Of a stretch of DNA of 64,000 bases, positions 1 to 8,917 are shown piece after piece (position 1 is the stretch's first letter; each line of letters starts with the position of its first letter). The position numbers were made by a program, and so were the translations under genes. The stretch comes from Acidobacteriota bacterium (GTDB lineage Bacteria; Acidobacteriota; Terriglobia; Terriglobales; Acidobacteriaceae). Below the pieces are notes generated by a model. The model did not search any database. It was not told the DNA's origin and was given only the letters and a program-made list of their open reading frames with translations. The DNA lies in contig QIBA01000044.1 of the NCBI GenBank assembly GCA_003225175.1, positions 1 to 64,000 of the forward strand. The letters run 5' to 3'.

Positions 1-1062
1 GTTCCACCAGATCAGCGGTCCGGTGATCGCTAGAACCGGCAGCATCAGGCTGAAGAATGCGGCCAGAATTCGCGTGGGCAGGTTGAAGATATCGCCGGTA
101 TGGAGTTCGCGGTTCCACATGCGGGCGTACTTCACTGGCATTGACATGTCTCGCGAGCTTTGCACCTGGAGGACTTTGCCGGTGTAAGCGTCGATGCGGA
201 GGCGGGTGCGGCCGGCTGGAGTGTGGTCTTCAGGGAACTTTAGTCCAATGGTTACGGCTTGCTTTGGACTCTGGGGCAGTTGCATTCCTGTGATTTTGGC
301 TTCGGGAAGTGCATTGTGGGCGATCTGGATGAGGCGGTCTGGCGACAGTGGGACGGTTCCCGGTGCCGGAATCTGTGGCAATTCTGGGCGGGCTGCGGCT
401 GTGCCGGACATTTTTTGGGCCAGCTTGTCCACTTGCCTCTCCCAGTGAATGCAGATGGCGGTCCAGGCGAAGATAAACAGGACTACTGACGAGAGGATTC
501 CAACGAAGTTATGCAGTTCGAAGTTGAAGCGTTTTGCTGATCCGCCATCTGCTGAGAAGTTCCAGCGCATGCGAAAGAGCTTTCTGGGCCACCAGAGGAT
601 GATGCCGGTTATGGAAATAACGAACAGGAAGACGGCGCTCCATCCGGTTACTTGGTCCGCGATTTCGCCGATGAGCAAGTGCGTATGGAACTGGTGAACC
701 TTGTTGGAGAATTGATTGGCTTGATCTGCCGATCCGAGTACCTCGCCAGTGTAGGGATTCACGAACAGCGCTGCTCTCTTGCCTGACCTTTGGGTAAATC
801 CGACGAACATTGAGTAGTCGGCGCGTTGCGGGAGTCCGAACTCTTCGATCCTGGCTTCCGGGTATGCGGTTAGAAGCTTCGTGCTGATCGCGTCAAGGGT
901 GAGCGGCTGTCCTTGCGGTTTGACATACGCCAATTTGGCGTTCAATGCTCGGTCGATTTCGTCTTCGAAAGCGACTAAAGCGCCGCTGCTGCCTAATAAA
1001 AGAAGGAACAATGCGGCTATGAGTCCGGCCCAGAGATGGAGATTCAGGAGCAGTTTTCGCAT
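1..1062 (-). CDS. PepSY-associated TM protein (3' end off the left edge)
   Basis: The reverse strand is open from an ATG at 1062 to the window edge, giving 354 residues without a stop. The protein starts MRKLLLNLHLWAGLIAALFLLL, a membrane helix with the LHLWAGL signature of PepSY-TM (iron-regulated, sulfite reductase-like) proteins. A second helix (VFLFVISITGIILWWPRK) and a third (FVGILSSVVLFIFAW) follow, with two extracytoplasmic PepSY-like segments (TGEVLGS and TGKVLQVQ) and a fourth helix ending in GPLIWWN at the edge. Members usually sit in the inner membrane and are often linked to siderophore or iron reduction, which is family knowledge and not shown here. There is no convincing Shine-Dalgarno. 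The C-terminus is missing only because the window ends. Confidence 0.85.
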   Translation of the reverse strand, partial: MRKLLLNLHLWAGLIAALFLLLLGSSGALVAFEDEIDRALNAKLAYVKPQGQPLTLDAISTKLLTAYPEARIEEFGLPQRADYSMFVGFTQRSGKRAALFVNPYTGEVLGSADQANQFSNKVHQFHTHLLIGEIADQVTGWSAVFLFVISITGIILWWPRKLFRMRWNFSADGGSAKRFNFELHNFVGILSSVVLFIFAWTAICIHWERQVDKLAQKMSGTAAARPELPQIPAPGTVPLSPDRLIQIAHNALPEAKITGMQLPQSPKQAVTIGLKFPEDHTPAGRTRLRIDAYTGKVLQVQSSRDMSMPVKYARMWNRELHTGDIFNLPTRILAAFFSLMLPVLAITGPLIWWN

Positions 1063-1518
1063 CGGAAGGTGCTCAGATTGCCTCAAAAATGGAGCGGCAG
1101 CGCCTTGAAATGTGCGTCGAAGCCTCAAAAATGCGCGGTTTGGGGCTTTGAAATCGCGAATTTTTCGGTCGGAAAGGACGTTTCAACATGCACTATAGAC
1201 GCCCCAGACGGGCGAAAGTTCACTGATAACCAATGATTTAGCGCGAATTTACGCTGTTTTGGAGTGCAATAGCGATGGCCGAAATTGGCCATTTTGAGCT
1301 TTGCCGAGACCGAAGCACAGTAGCTTCACCGTTCCGCATGGCATTTTCCTAAATCTCAAATTAGCTTGGTTCAATCGGAGTGCCGTCGTTCTGAAGCACG
1401 TGCTCCGAGCATCACGAGCTCACGGGCTGCTACTGGCATGCTGCGTCGGGCGCGAGCACTTTGCCATGCTAAACTTTTTCGCGCCGATCAGGCACCTTCG
1501 CGCCAAAGGGAGGAAATC
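1063..1518. other. intergenic, no feature recognised
   Basis: This gap of about 450 bases separates two divergently oriented genes and so must hold both promoters. I see no RNA gene, terminator or convincing promoter box. The phrase cctcaaaaatg occurs twice near 1080 and 1125, and there is a small palindrome ggccgaaattggcc near 1277. Confidence 0.4.
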
Positions 1519-2049
1519 ATGGTTCGCTGGACCTTCGCAGCAATCATTGTTCTTACAGCCGCTTTCTCTGCGGCACAGAACAAGCAGCTCGCGGATTATC
1601 AGTTACGCATCCATATTTTCCGTCGAAGCGAAACAACTTTCTACCATATGCGAGTCGCCGAAGAAGCAAAGGGCGAGGGCCGCGCAAACCTGTTTGAAAA
1701 TGGTCAGCCGCGCGGCATGGATTTTCAGTTTAACTGCGCCCACCAGCTGCAAACATCATCCGGCTTCGAGACTTTCCCGGCGAAATGGAAAAAGCCGAAC
1801 CAGGAACTCGAAGTGCTGCTCCCGGAGTTTGGCAAATCGGACAAGTACGAGAAATGCAAGTTGGAAGTACAGATGAAGGACTTTGCTTACGTACAACGCA
1901 ATGGCGCGCTGGGAACAGAACCGACGGAAAGTTTCAAGCAATGGATGGTCAAGCACGACTACGATCCCGAACACGGCAAGAACACTCCCATGCCCAATCC
2001 TCCAAACCCGCAATCGGCCAATGGAGCACAACCAACACCTGCACACTAA
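1519..2049 (+). CDS. exported protein of unknown function
   Basis: The ATG at 1519 is chosen over an in-frame start at 1366 because an excellent Shine-Dalgarno (AGGGAGGAAATC) precedes it directly and a signal peptide begins there (MVRWTFAAIIVLTAAFSAAQ, cleavage near residue 19). The mature part is about 157 residues, mixed alpha/beta in look, with two cysteines (in FNCAHQ and KCKLE) that could form a disulfide, and a Pro/Asn-rich C-terminal tail. I do not recognise the family. It stands alone, convergent with the DUF4197 gene on the other strand. Confidence 0.7.
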   Translation: MVRWTFAAIIVLTAAFSAAQNKQLADYQLRIHIFRRSETTFYHMRVAEEAKGEGRANLFENGQPRGMDFQFNCAHQLQTSSGFETFPAKWKKPNQELEVLLPEFGKSDKYEKCKLEVQMKDFAYVQRNGALGTEPTESFKQWMVKHDYDPEHGKNTPMPNPPNPQSANGAQPTPAH

Positions 2050-2137
2050 CCGACGAGTGCCCTACCCTTGGGAGTTCCAGATCTGCGCTTCACGTGGGAG
2101 CCCCAGCATTCCCGGAGTCCTCGCGAACGCAACCTCC

Positions 2138-2875
2138 TTAATGCGGCTTTCCAAATACTTCGCGTAACAACGCAGTTGTCTGCGCCATTGGATCCTTGCG
2201 GATCTTTTTTTCCTCCTCCGCCATCACGTAGAAGAGTCCGTCCATCGTCTTGCCTACGACGTACTCGTCGAGGTTGAAGCGCTGCCTGGCGGCGACGCGG
2301 GCGGCCACGGGATTGCGCATGAGCTGGTTGTATTGCCTTACGACGCCAACGTTCTCCATGGCCTGGTGAACTATGGGAGCGAAGGCTTCGGTCAGCTGGT
2401 CGGAACTTTGGCGTTTGAAGTATTCGGTTGCGGCGGTGTCTCCGCCGGAGAGGATCTGCCGGGCATCGGCAAACGACATCTGCGTGACCGCAGCAATAAA
2501 GATCTGCTTGGCTGCCGGCGCCGCCTGCTCGGCAGCGCGATTCATTCCTAGTTCGAGCGAATCGACTTGTGATCCCATGCCGATCAGGCGCAGTCCGCTG
2601 CCAACATTGCGAAGTTTTTCCGGAAGCAGAATCCTGATGGCTTCATTCTTGAGAAAACCATCGGTGCGACCGGTCGCGGCTACAGCGTTTCGCGTGCTTA
2701 CTGTCAGCGCTTCTTTAAGGCCGGCAACGATCTTGTCGTTCGATAATCCGCGATTCGCACTCGCGGCCTTGGCGGCAGTCGCTGCCTTTTGCCGAAGCTG
2801 GTCCCACGGTGATTGGGCGACGCAGAGGACGGTTAAGGTCGCGACGAGTACACCGCTACCGATCCACTTTTTCAT
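2138..2875 (-). CDS. DUF4197 family exported protein
   Basis: About 245 residues beginning with a signal peptide (MKKWIGSGVLVATLTVLCVAQ). The body matches what is known of DUF4197: LSNDKIVAGLKEAL near the start of the mature protein, then IRILLPEKLRN, LELGMNRAAEQAAPAAKQIF, and the C-terminal LDEYVVGKTMDGLFYVMAEEEKKIRKDP. The family is all-helical and periplasmic in diderms; its role is unknown. A GTG nine bases upstream (2884) is an alternative start. The gene stands alone. Confidence 0.85.
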   Translation of the reverse strand: MKKWIGSGVLVATLTVLCVAQSPWDQLRQKAATAAKAASANRGLSNDKIVAGLKEALTVSTRNAVAATGRTDGFLKNEAIRILLPEKLRNVGSGLRLIGMGSQVDSLELGMNRAAEQAAPAAKQIFIAAVTQMSFADARQILSGGDTAATEYFKRQSSDQLTEAFAPIVHQAMENVGVVRQYNQLMRNPVAARVAARQRFNLDEYVVGKTMDGLFYVMAEEEKKIRKDPMAQTTALLREVFGKPH

Positions 2876-3041
2876 GGCTTTCACGCGATTGACCGCCTCA
2901 GTCTAGCGGAGACGCGGGGGGCGGACTACGCACGAAAGGCTCACGCTTGTAACGATAAAAAGTAACAGCAGCTGGAAATCTGGCAGCAGTGTCAGATCGT
3001 GCTCATGTTGCCCAAAGACGTAAGAAGTTGATTGCGGAGCC

Positions 3042-3236
3042 CTAAGCTTCTCCAAACTGGATTCCGATCGCATCGAAGGCGAGAGGGTCCATGCATTGGA
3101 CATTCACCTCCGCGCGACTGTCGCTCCCGTCGCGCAGCAGCTGCCAATAGAGCAGCTCCGTGATGGCACGGCGATAAAATTCTGCGTAGGGTCCTTGCAG
3201 CGTTTCAGGAACCATAAAATCGTCAACCGTGCTCAC
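3042..3236 (-). CDS. small protein of unknown function (64 aa)
   Basis: A 64-codon ORF with a GTG start preceded at ideal spacing by GGGAGGACTAGC, one of the better ribosome sites in the window, which is the main reason to believe it. The product is acidic and soluble (includes EFYRRAITELLYWQLLRDGSDS and ends DAIGIQFGEA), has no signal peptide, and contains one Cys. I recognise no family. It lies between two genes on the same strand but with gaps of about 160 bases on each side, so it may have its own promoter. Confidence 0.55.
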   Translation of the reverse strand: MSTVDDFMVPETLQGPYAEFYRRAITELLYWQLLRDGSDSRAEVNVQCMDPLAFDAIGIQFGEA

Positions 3237-3393
3237 GCTAGTCCTCCCAGAATGACGAATTAATTAAGGAACTTCTATTCGTCTCTAACCCGCTTCTGAT
3301 GCGACTTCCTCGTGAAACGGAACATCTGGTTGTAAAAATTTCTTAAGTGAAATGGACTCCATGAGCTGGAGCTATCACGAGAGCAGCTATCGG

Positions 3394-3939
3394 TTAGTCT
3401 TTGGGCGACTCAGCGTCTTTGAGGTTCTGTGGAAATGATTTGAAGTTCACTTCTCGCGACTTGGAGGAGACGTTCTTGTTGTCATCAAGGTCGAACTGTT
3501 TCAGTGTTCCCTGGATTGACCAGTACCCTTCCTTGTCCGGTGTCTTTGCCTCGCCTCGGCTAATCACGCCGGAGAATTCGTACCAGGTGCCATGAATCGG
3601 CTTGGTCGTGAAGCTGAGTCTCTTGCCGTCGAGTGAAGCCTTGCTGAAAAACTGATCGAGAAAGACGCCGCGATCGCTATCGCGCTCCCCGAAACGCGAG
3701 ACAAAGCCCGAGACTTTCTCATCTTCGACAGTGACTTGCACAAATTCGCCGTCACGCAGGAAGGTGTACATTCCAGAGATTTGGGTAGCAAAACTATTTG
3801 CCTGGCTCGGGGACTCAGTCTGTTTTTTTTGATGGCGCTGACCTAGCAGCCCGAGCGGCGAAAACAGGCACACAATCGGCAACACAACAATTAGGCATTT
3901 CAATGGGATAGGACGGATGGCTGTCACCATTTGAGGCAT
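3394..3939 (-). CDS. exported protein of unknown function
   Basis: The frame is open from a TTG at 3969; ATGs at 3939 and 3930 give a better signal peptide (RPIPLKCLIVVLPIVCLFSPLGLLGQ), so 3939 is my choice, with moderate certainty. The mature part of about 150 residues holds a compact beta-rich region: SGMYTFLRDGEFVQVTVEDEKVSGFVSRFG, then GTWYEFSGVISRG and GYWSIQGTL. This looks like a small lipocalin-like or beta-barrel fold that tolerates polar ligands, which is inference only. It is divergent from the TonB-like gene, with a common promoter region of about 70 bases. Confidence 0.65.
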   Translation of the reverse strand: MPQMVTAIRPIPLKCLIVVLPIVCLFSPLGLLGQRHQKKQTESPSQANSFATQISGMYTFLRDGEFVQVTVEDEKVSGFVSRFGERDSDRGVFLDQFFSKASLDGKRLSFTTKPIHGTWYEFSGVISRGEAKTPDKEGYWSIQGTLKQFDLDDNKNVSSKSREVNFKSFPQNLKDAESPKD

Positions 3940-4008
3940 TCTTCTGACCGGAAAGTTACCAGTTATCAAGGTATAATCCAGCTACTCAGTAAGTAAACGG
4001 GATTCGTC

Positions 4009-5862
4009 ATGGCAGTTCCTGGCAGTAGGTCGCAGAAGTGGTTGCTCGAACCTGCGGCTACGCAGGAACTGGAAATCCGCCTGAACTGGGAGCTGCCTGC
4101 CTGGTTCCCCTCCGTTCGCGAAAACCTCACCTCCTTAGTTAAGCGCGAAAAACCACCCAAGCCCCTGGGTTTTCGCCCAGGTATCTTCTGGAAGGACGTA
4201 TTTGTCGATCAGCAACTGAACTGGAAGAGCATCTTGCGGTCTTACGCTGGGCACGCAATCTTCGCCGGAGTCGTGTACGTGCTCTCGATGCCGTTCTACT
4301 GGAATCGAATCGTGAAGATCGAAACTTTCCACCACGACCGAATCACTTACATAAACCCCGAGGACGACATACTTGTTTCTGAGGCGACTCAGCCGCAAGC
4401 GATTGCACAGCGGCTTGCCCCACTGATCAGTCGCAGCTCCCGAGCTGCAGCTCCGTCGCTCAGCCAGGCTCGCCAACGCGTGGTGGCAGCGATGGCGATC
4501 CCAAAATGGTCCGACAATTCGACGCACAGCATCGTCGCGCCGGATGCTCCAAAGATTGTCTCTACCGCTCCAGTGCCGGACATTGTACTGTCGATTCCTG
4601 TGCCGCAAGCGCCTCCGGTTGCAGCGCTGGCAATGAACACACCGAAGCTGGTTGTCCCGGTACTTGATGTGACACCCGTTGCTCCTCCACCGGATGTCTC
4701 AAGTGCGACCGCGAGACTTCGCGCTCCGGTGTTGCCACAACCAGCTGCAATCGCGCCACCCGTTGCAATTAAAAGTGCCCGAGACTTAGCGAAAGTTGAC
4801 CTTCTTGCAGTTCCCGCGCCGGTAAAGGCGGAACCTAAACTTCCCGTTCAGCAAAGCCATGCTATCCCGTTCCTAGGTATGCCGGAGCCAATTGCGCCTG
4901 CTCCCGATTTGAAGAACGCGGGCAGCACGCAGCTTAATAAAGCCGCGCTCGAACCAGCGCAGCCGATTGCGCCACCTCCCGGTCTCAATACCGTAGCCAA
5001 TAGTGCTATTAGCACAACAAAAATGCCGGGCACAGCTGAGCCAGTTGCTCCTCCACCCGATCTAAGTACTGCCGGAACTGCAAGCTCAGCCTCCGGCATC
5101 CTGATCTCGATTAATCTGAATCCAGTTGCCGGCGCACCGCGCCTGCCAGATGGCAATCGCCGCGGAACCTTTGCCGGGCAGCCCAATGCAGAAAAAGACT
5201 CTGCCGGAACTCCCGCAAAACAAGCCGGTGGCACTGGCCCTGGTGGCGATTCACCCCTAGCCACCAGGGACGAATTGGGAATTGTCGCCGCCGCTGTACC
5301 ACACGGAATTCTGAACGGCGCGCCGATCACTACAACGCAGGGCCTCACAGGGGCATTGAATTCGGCATCGGGGAGCGCTCTTCTCGCCATGGCGCGGCCG
5401 TCGAGAATCAGCTTACCCCCTCCAAGGGTTGCGACTTTGGTGGATGAACCCGACGCTCTCGATCAGAGAGTGTTTCGTGGACGCAAGTACTACACGATGG
5501 CGCTCAACACGCCGAATCTCACCTCTGCAGGTGGAAGCTGGATCTTCCGCTTCGCCGAACGTGATGTTAGTTCCAAAGCGGGAGACGTGACTGCTCCAAT
5601 TGCGGTCCGTGAAGTCGATCCAGCGTATCCGGCAGACCTGATGAAGGATAATGTCCAAGGCATCGTCATCCTGTATGCGATCATCCGGGCTGACGGAACC
5701 GTGGCACAAGTCAAGGTACTCGAAGGATTCGACGACCGCCTCGATGAAAACGCGCGCAAGGCCCTGAGCGCGTGGCACTTCGTTCCCGGCACGCGCGACG
5801 GGAATCCGGTGGATCTTGAAGCTGTAGTGCGGATTCCCTTCCGCTCCAAGCGCCCTTTCTGA
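4009..5862 (+). CDS. TonB-like energy transducer with C-terminal TonB domain
   Basis: 617 residues. A cytoplasmic N-terminus of about 75 residues (with KREKPPKP) is followed by one membrane helix (GHAIFAGVVYVLSMPFYW, residues 81-98). A very long Pro/Ala/Val-rich periplasmic region (residues 130-500) follows, with repeated PVAPPPDL/PIAPPPGL phrases. The C-terminal 90 residues are a TonB domain: APIAVREVDPAYPADLMKDNVQGIVIL, then IRADGTVAQVKVLEGF and ARKALSAWHFVPGTRDG. TonB passes proton-motive force from ExbBD to outer-membrane receptors. No exbB or exbD lies near. The unusually long N-terminus and proline region set it apart from classical TonB. Confidence 0.8.
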   Translation: MAVPGSRSQKWLLEPAATQELEIRLNWELPAWFPSVRENLTSLVKREKPPKPLGFRPGIFWKDVFVDQQLNWKSILRSYAGHAIFAGVVYVLSMPFYWNRIVKIETFHHDRITYINPEDDILVSEATQPQAIAQRLAPLISRSSRAAAPSLSQARQRVVAAMAIPKWSDNSTHSIVAPDAPKIVSTAPVPDIVLSIPVPQAPPVAALAMNTPKLVVPVLDVTPVAPPPDVSSATARLRAPVLPQPAAIAPPVAIKSARDLAKVDLLAVPAPVKAEPKLPVQQSHAIPFLGMPEPIAPAPDLKNAGSTQLNKAALEPAQPIAPPPGLNTVANSAISTTKMPGTAEPVAPPPDLSTAGTASSASGILISINLNPVAGAPRLPDGNRRGTFAGQPNAEKDSAGTPAKQAGGTGPGGDSPLATRDELGIVAAAVPHGILNGAPITTTQGLTGALNSASGSALLAMARPSRISLPPPRVATLVDEPDALDQRVFRGRKYYTMALNTPNLTSAGGSWIFRFAERDVSSKAGDVTAPIAVREVDPAYPADLMKDNVQGIVILYAIIRADGTVAQVKVLEGFDDRLDENARKALSAWHFVPGTRDGNPVDLEAVVRIPFRSKRPF

Positions 5863-5867
5863 GTTCG

Positions 5868-8102
5868 CTAGACGCTCGCAGCGGCAACGGCAGGCTTCTC
5901 CAGCAGATGGTAGATTTCCTGGTTGACACACACCTCGTAATATTTTCGCGAGGTCCAGTCCTTAACCGTCATTGATTTCGCATCGACGTGTGGAATCGTG
6001 CCTTCACGTACGACGACCTTATGGAATGCGCCGGCAGCAATCGGAACCATGCCACTGAAGAAGCGAACCGGCTCGCCTGGCCAAAGTGAGAGCAGCTGCA
6101 CGCGATGCTCTTTCAATGAAATTTCCTGCGAGAGCTTTTCGAACGCCGCCTTGCTGATCAACACACCATTGATGTTGTAGCGCACCAGAAATTCGTCAGG
6201 ATTCTCAGTCACATCCCTATCCTGAACAGTCTGCAGATTAAAAACATTGAACGCCATCTGCTTGTCGACAATAAATTTGCGTGCGCCTTTGCTACACGAG
6301 GAGAGACGATCGCTCTCGTTCAGCGCCTTCGAAATCGTGATTCTCTGCGTTCCATACATCAGGTACATCGGCGCAGAGTTCTGATAAGAGATACCGATTC
6401 CAAGCTCAAGCGCCGGCAAGCCCTGCTTTTGCGATTGTTCGTTGTAAGCGCTCACAATGCCGACTATTTCCTTGGCCAGAATGCACGCGCGCGCCACACC
6501 AAGTCCGGTTTCGCCTTCGCGCTCAAACAACGCGAGAATCACCGCGTCCCCCTCGATGAATACCGTCGAAGCGTCGTACTTCGGCAGTAACTTGTTGATC
6601 GGTTCATAAAAATTGAGACTGAAGTATGACGCTGGATTCAGTCCTCGTTCGTACAGAGTGCGCGTGAGCGTCGTTGAATCCCGAATGTCAGCTTTCAAAA
6701 TCACATGCCGGACAACTTTCTCTTCCCCACTCTTCTGCTCATCCGCAAGGAGAAATTCGTAGAGCGTGTTATTGATCGCCGAAAGTTCCTTGAGACGCTC
6801 AGATGCGATCACGTTCACCGCGTCCATAGCAGAGTTCAGCGATTCAAAACGCCGCAGGTCACGGTGATAGCGAACGAAGTCACCAAAGAATCGCGCCGAT
6901 AGCTTGGCGCGATCAGGCCCCTTGCAGGCGTCAACTTTCTTCACAGCGCCGTTCAGATTGTCAGGCGAAATCTTCCCGTGCTCGTCTAGCAATGTCTCCA
7001 CGCGCGTGCGCTCTGTTTTCGAGATTAGAGCATTCTTCAGTTGTTGCGGATTAATCGGTGGAGAGTACTGCGAAAGCAGCGGCACGGCCTCGTACGATGC
7101 AATCACGTGCTGGATTACATTTTCCTTTTCCAGCATCTCCACCCACGCGTCCAGCAGCGCGCGTTGCGCCTTTCCCTTAGGAAGACTCTCGACCGGCGCT
7201 CCTCCCGCAAAGAGTTCATGCGCGTTCTCGGGAACGTTGAGCAACTGATCCAGCGCCTCGTCGTTCTCAATGCCAGGAAGCTGCAGGGAGCGCAGAAAGT
7301 CACAGGCAATCGACTGCATGGTGTCAAAACGGTCCGGGTCACGGTCATAGTTACCGAGCATCACATACTGCTCAGCATTCAGATAGTCGTCGCGACCATC
7401 CTCTGTATAGAGCAGTCGATTCAGGAACAGATCGTAGATTTCGCTCTCCGCGTCGCCGAAGAACGAGCGGCGCATTCGCGAGATAGTCTCTTTCTCAATT
7501 TCGCGAATTGTCGAAAACAGCTCTTGCCCAACTTTCCTCAACACTGCTTTCTTGTTGATCTGGAAACGAGCAAAACGCTCGCGCAATTCCACGGCTTTGC
7601 TCAGAAACGCCTGGCGCGGACCGTCATAGGTCTTGAGCTTGGCACGACTTCGCTCCAGAGCTTGGGCGAACTGGGCTGACATTTCATTCCGCTGAAATTT
7701 GATGACGGCCAGTCTACCTAACAAATCGATCGATATGTTGCCTTCAGTCTTAGCCCGGTTGAGGGTGGCAATGTGGAGCTCCAGGAGTGCGCGCTTGAAA
7801 CCGATTGCGTCGGCAACTTTCGCTTCCACAGAGTTGCCAGGCAGTCTGACTCTCGTGAGTGGACGCGAGCCCGTCGGCGCATCGTCCACCAAAGGCTCGA
7901 TCTGTCCATGCCGGGTAATCAATCGGAAGATCTGATTCCGCGTGCTCTCCATGAACCGAGCACTGAGCACAACGTCGTGCCGGATGTTGTCCACTCCACG
8001 CACGAGGTTTTCCAGTTGGATGAACGGCTGATAGGACGAGAGCTGCGTCTGCTGCGCGTGTTCAGGGAGAGATCCGCCGCGTTGTAGGAAGCCGAATGCC
8101 AT
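5868..8102 (-). CDS. large protein with divergent class III nucleotidyl cyclase-like domain
   Basis: 744 residues, no membrane helix or signal peptide. Residues 1-450 are predicted mostly helical and match no family I know. Residues 463-605 read as a class III cyclase homology domain: VILKADIRDSTTL (first metal Asp, about D472), VFIEGDAVILALFE (second metal Asp, about D519), LGIGISYQNSAPMYLMYG in place of the usual GIGIxxG loop, and RITISKALNESDRLS in place of GDTVNLASRL. Both metal aspartates remain, but the nucleotide-binding Asn/Arg segment is unlike standard cyclases, so activity is uncertain. The last 140 residues (KLSQEISLKEHRVQLLS...) are unassigned. It converges on the TonB-like gene with a five-base gap. 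Confidence 0.7.
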   Translation of the reverse strand: MAFGFLQRGGSLPEHAQQTQLSSYQPFIQLENLVRGVDNIRHDVVLSARFMESTRNQIFRLITRHGQIEPLVDDAPTGSRPLTRVRLPGNSVEAKVADAIGFKRALLELHIATLNRAKTEGNISIDLLGRLAVIKFQRNEMSAQFAQALERSRAKLKTYDGPRQAFLSKAVELRERFARFQINKKAVLRKVGQELFSTIREIEKETISRMRRSFFGDAESEIYDLFLNRLLYTEDGRDDYLNAEQYVMLGNYDRDPDRFDTMQSIACDFLRSLQLPGIENDEALDQLLNVPENAHELFAGGAPVESLPKGKAQRALLDAWVEMLEKENVIQHVIASYEAVPLLSQYSPPINPQQLKNALISKTERTRVETLLDEHGKISPDNLNGAVKKVDACKGPDRAKLSARFFGDFVRYHRDLRRFESLNSAMDAVNVIASERLKELSAINNTLYEFLLADEQKSGEEKVVRHVILKADIRDSTTLTRTLYERGLNPASYFSLNFYEPINKLLPKYDASTVFIEGDAVILALFEREGETGLGVARACILAKEIVGIVSAYNEQSQKQGLPALELGIGISYQNSAPMYLMYGTQRITISKALNESDRLSSCSKGARKFIVDKQMAFNVFNLQTVQDRDVTENPDEFLVRYNINGVLISKAAFEKLSQEISLKEHRVQLLSLWPGEPVRFFSGMVPIAAGAFHKVVVREGTIPHVDAKSMTVKDWTSRKYYEVCVNQEIYHLLEKPAVAAASV

Positions 8103-8340
8103 TGCAGGAATTAGCGATTAGCAATTAGCGATTTAGCCAAACTCCGTGGTAATAAACCTCTTCGTTGTCCTTAATCGCTGCTTGCAGCTGAGTCTAATCT
8201 GTCAAATGGCGGTCAGCACTGAGTGTTCAACCTCAATAACTGGTTACTTTGGTACAGCAGCGATTAGCAATTAGCAATCAGCCAAACATTGTTGAATCCA
8301 AGTGTTTGCTAATTGCTAATCCCTGATTGCCAATCGCTGG
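8103..8340. repeat. short dispersed repeats of ATTAGCGATTAGCAATTAGC type
   Basis: The gap upstream of the cyclase-like gene holds three clusters of the same octamer-like words on both strands: around 8108-8138 (aattagcgattagcaattag), around 8262-8284 (gcgattagcaattagcaatc) and around 8310-8340 (tgctaattgctaatccctg). Related phrases occur near 18113-18140 and 40373-40392. Clusters two and three are in opposite orientation and could pair. I take these as a low-complexity interspersed repeat; no function is evident. Confidence 0.6.
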
Positions 8341-8374
8341 CCTTCCCCGCGACCGCGGGTTAATTCTTCGCGCT

Positions 8375-8872
8375 TCAACCAGCTTTGTATTCGGCAACAT
8401 CCTCCCCCGGCTTAAAAATAGGATGTTGCTGTTGAGCCGGATCCATCATCGAGAGCTTCAGGTTGATGTCCTCGATATCCTTCCGCGCCCAGCCAACGCT
8501 GCTCACCTGGATCTTGCCGTCGCGATCCACGAGGTAGGCCGTGGGGACGTTCGTGAGTTTGTAAGCGTTTGAGACGATGTATCGCTGCGAGTCGTCAATC
8601 GCGACGGTAAAGCTAATGCCATACTTCTTCATGAAAGCTTGCGTGTCGGCGAGACTGTCCTGCGATATTCCAATGAAAGAAACCGCCTCAGGCTTGTGAA
8701 GCTGCGACATCCTCTCAAAGTAGGGAAAAGCATATTGGCAGGTGGGACAGCTCACTTTGAAGAAGGCCAAGACAGCAGGACCACGCTTCATCAACTCCGA
8801 AAGTACAACCGGTTTACCGGTCGTACTAGTGAGAGCAAACTCCTGAGCTTTCACACCAGTAGGAAGAGCCAT
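8375..8872 (-). CDS. peroxiredoxin/TlpA-like thiol redoxin
   Basis: 165 residues, cytosolic (no signal peptide). Thioredoxin-fold redoxin: GVKAQEFALTSTTGKPVVLSEL at the start, then the active site AFFKVSCPTCQYAFPYF with CPTC at residues 42-45, IGISQDSLADTQAFMKKYG, the cis-Pro segment NVPTAYLVDRDG, and a C-terminal extension of about 40 residues. Such proteins reduce disulfides or peroxides using thioredoxin-like chemistry; the CxxC resembles TlpA more than AhpC. It is followed by mutY on the same strand after a 45-base gap reading from mutY, so the two may be co-transcribed. Confidence 0.8.
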   Translation of the reverse strand: MALPTGVKAQEFALTSTTGKPVVLSELMKRGPAVLAFFKVSCPTCQYAFPYFERMSQLHKPEAVSFIGISQDSLADTQAFMKKYGISFTVAIDDSQRYIVSNAYKLTNVPTAYLVDRDGKIQVSSVGWARKDIEDINLKLSMMDPAQQQHPIFKPGEDVAEYKAG

Positions 8873-8917
8873 TTCCTGAAAACTCCTTAAACAGATCGGA
8901 CCTCAGCCAATTCGATT

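Noticed and set aside
1301-1876. 191-codon forward ORF overlapping the exported protein gene at 1519
   Set aside because: Composition is Arg/Ser-rich as in out-of-frame reading, and the other frame has a perfect ribosome site and signal peptide.
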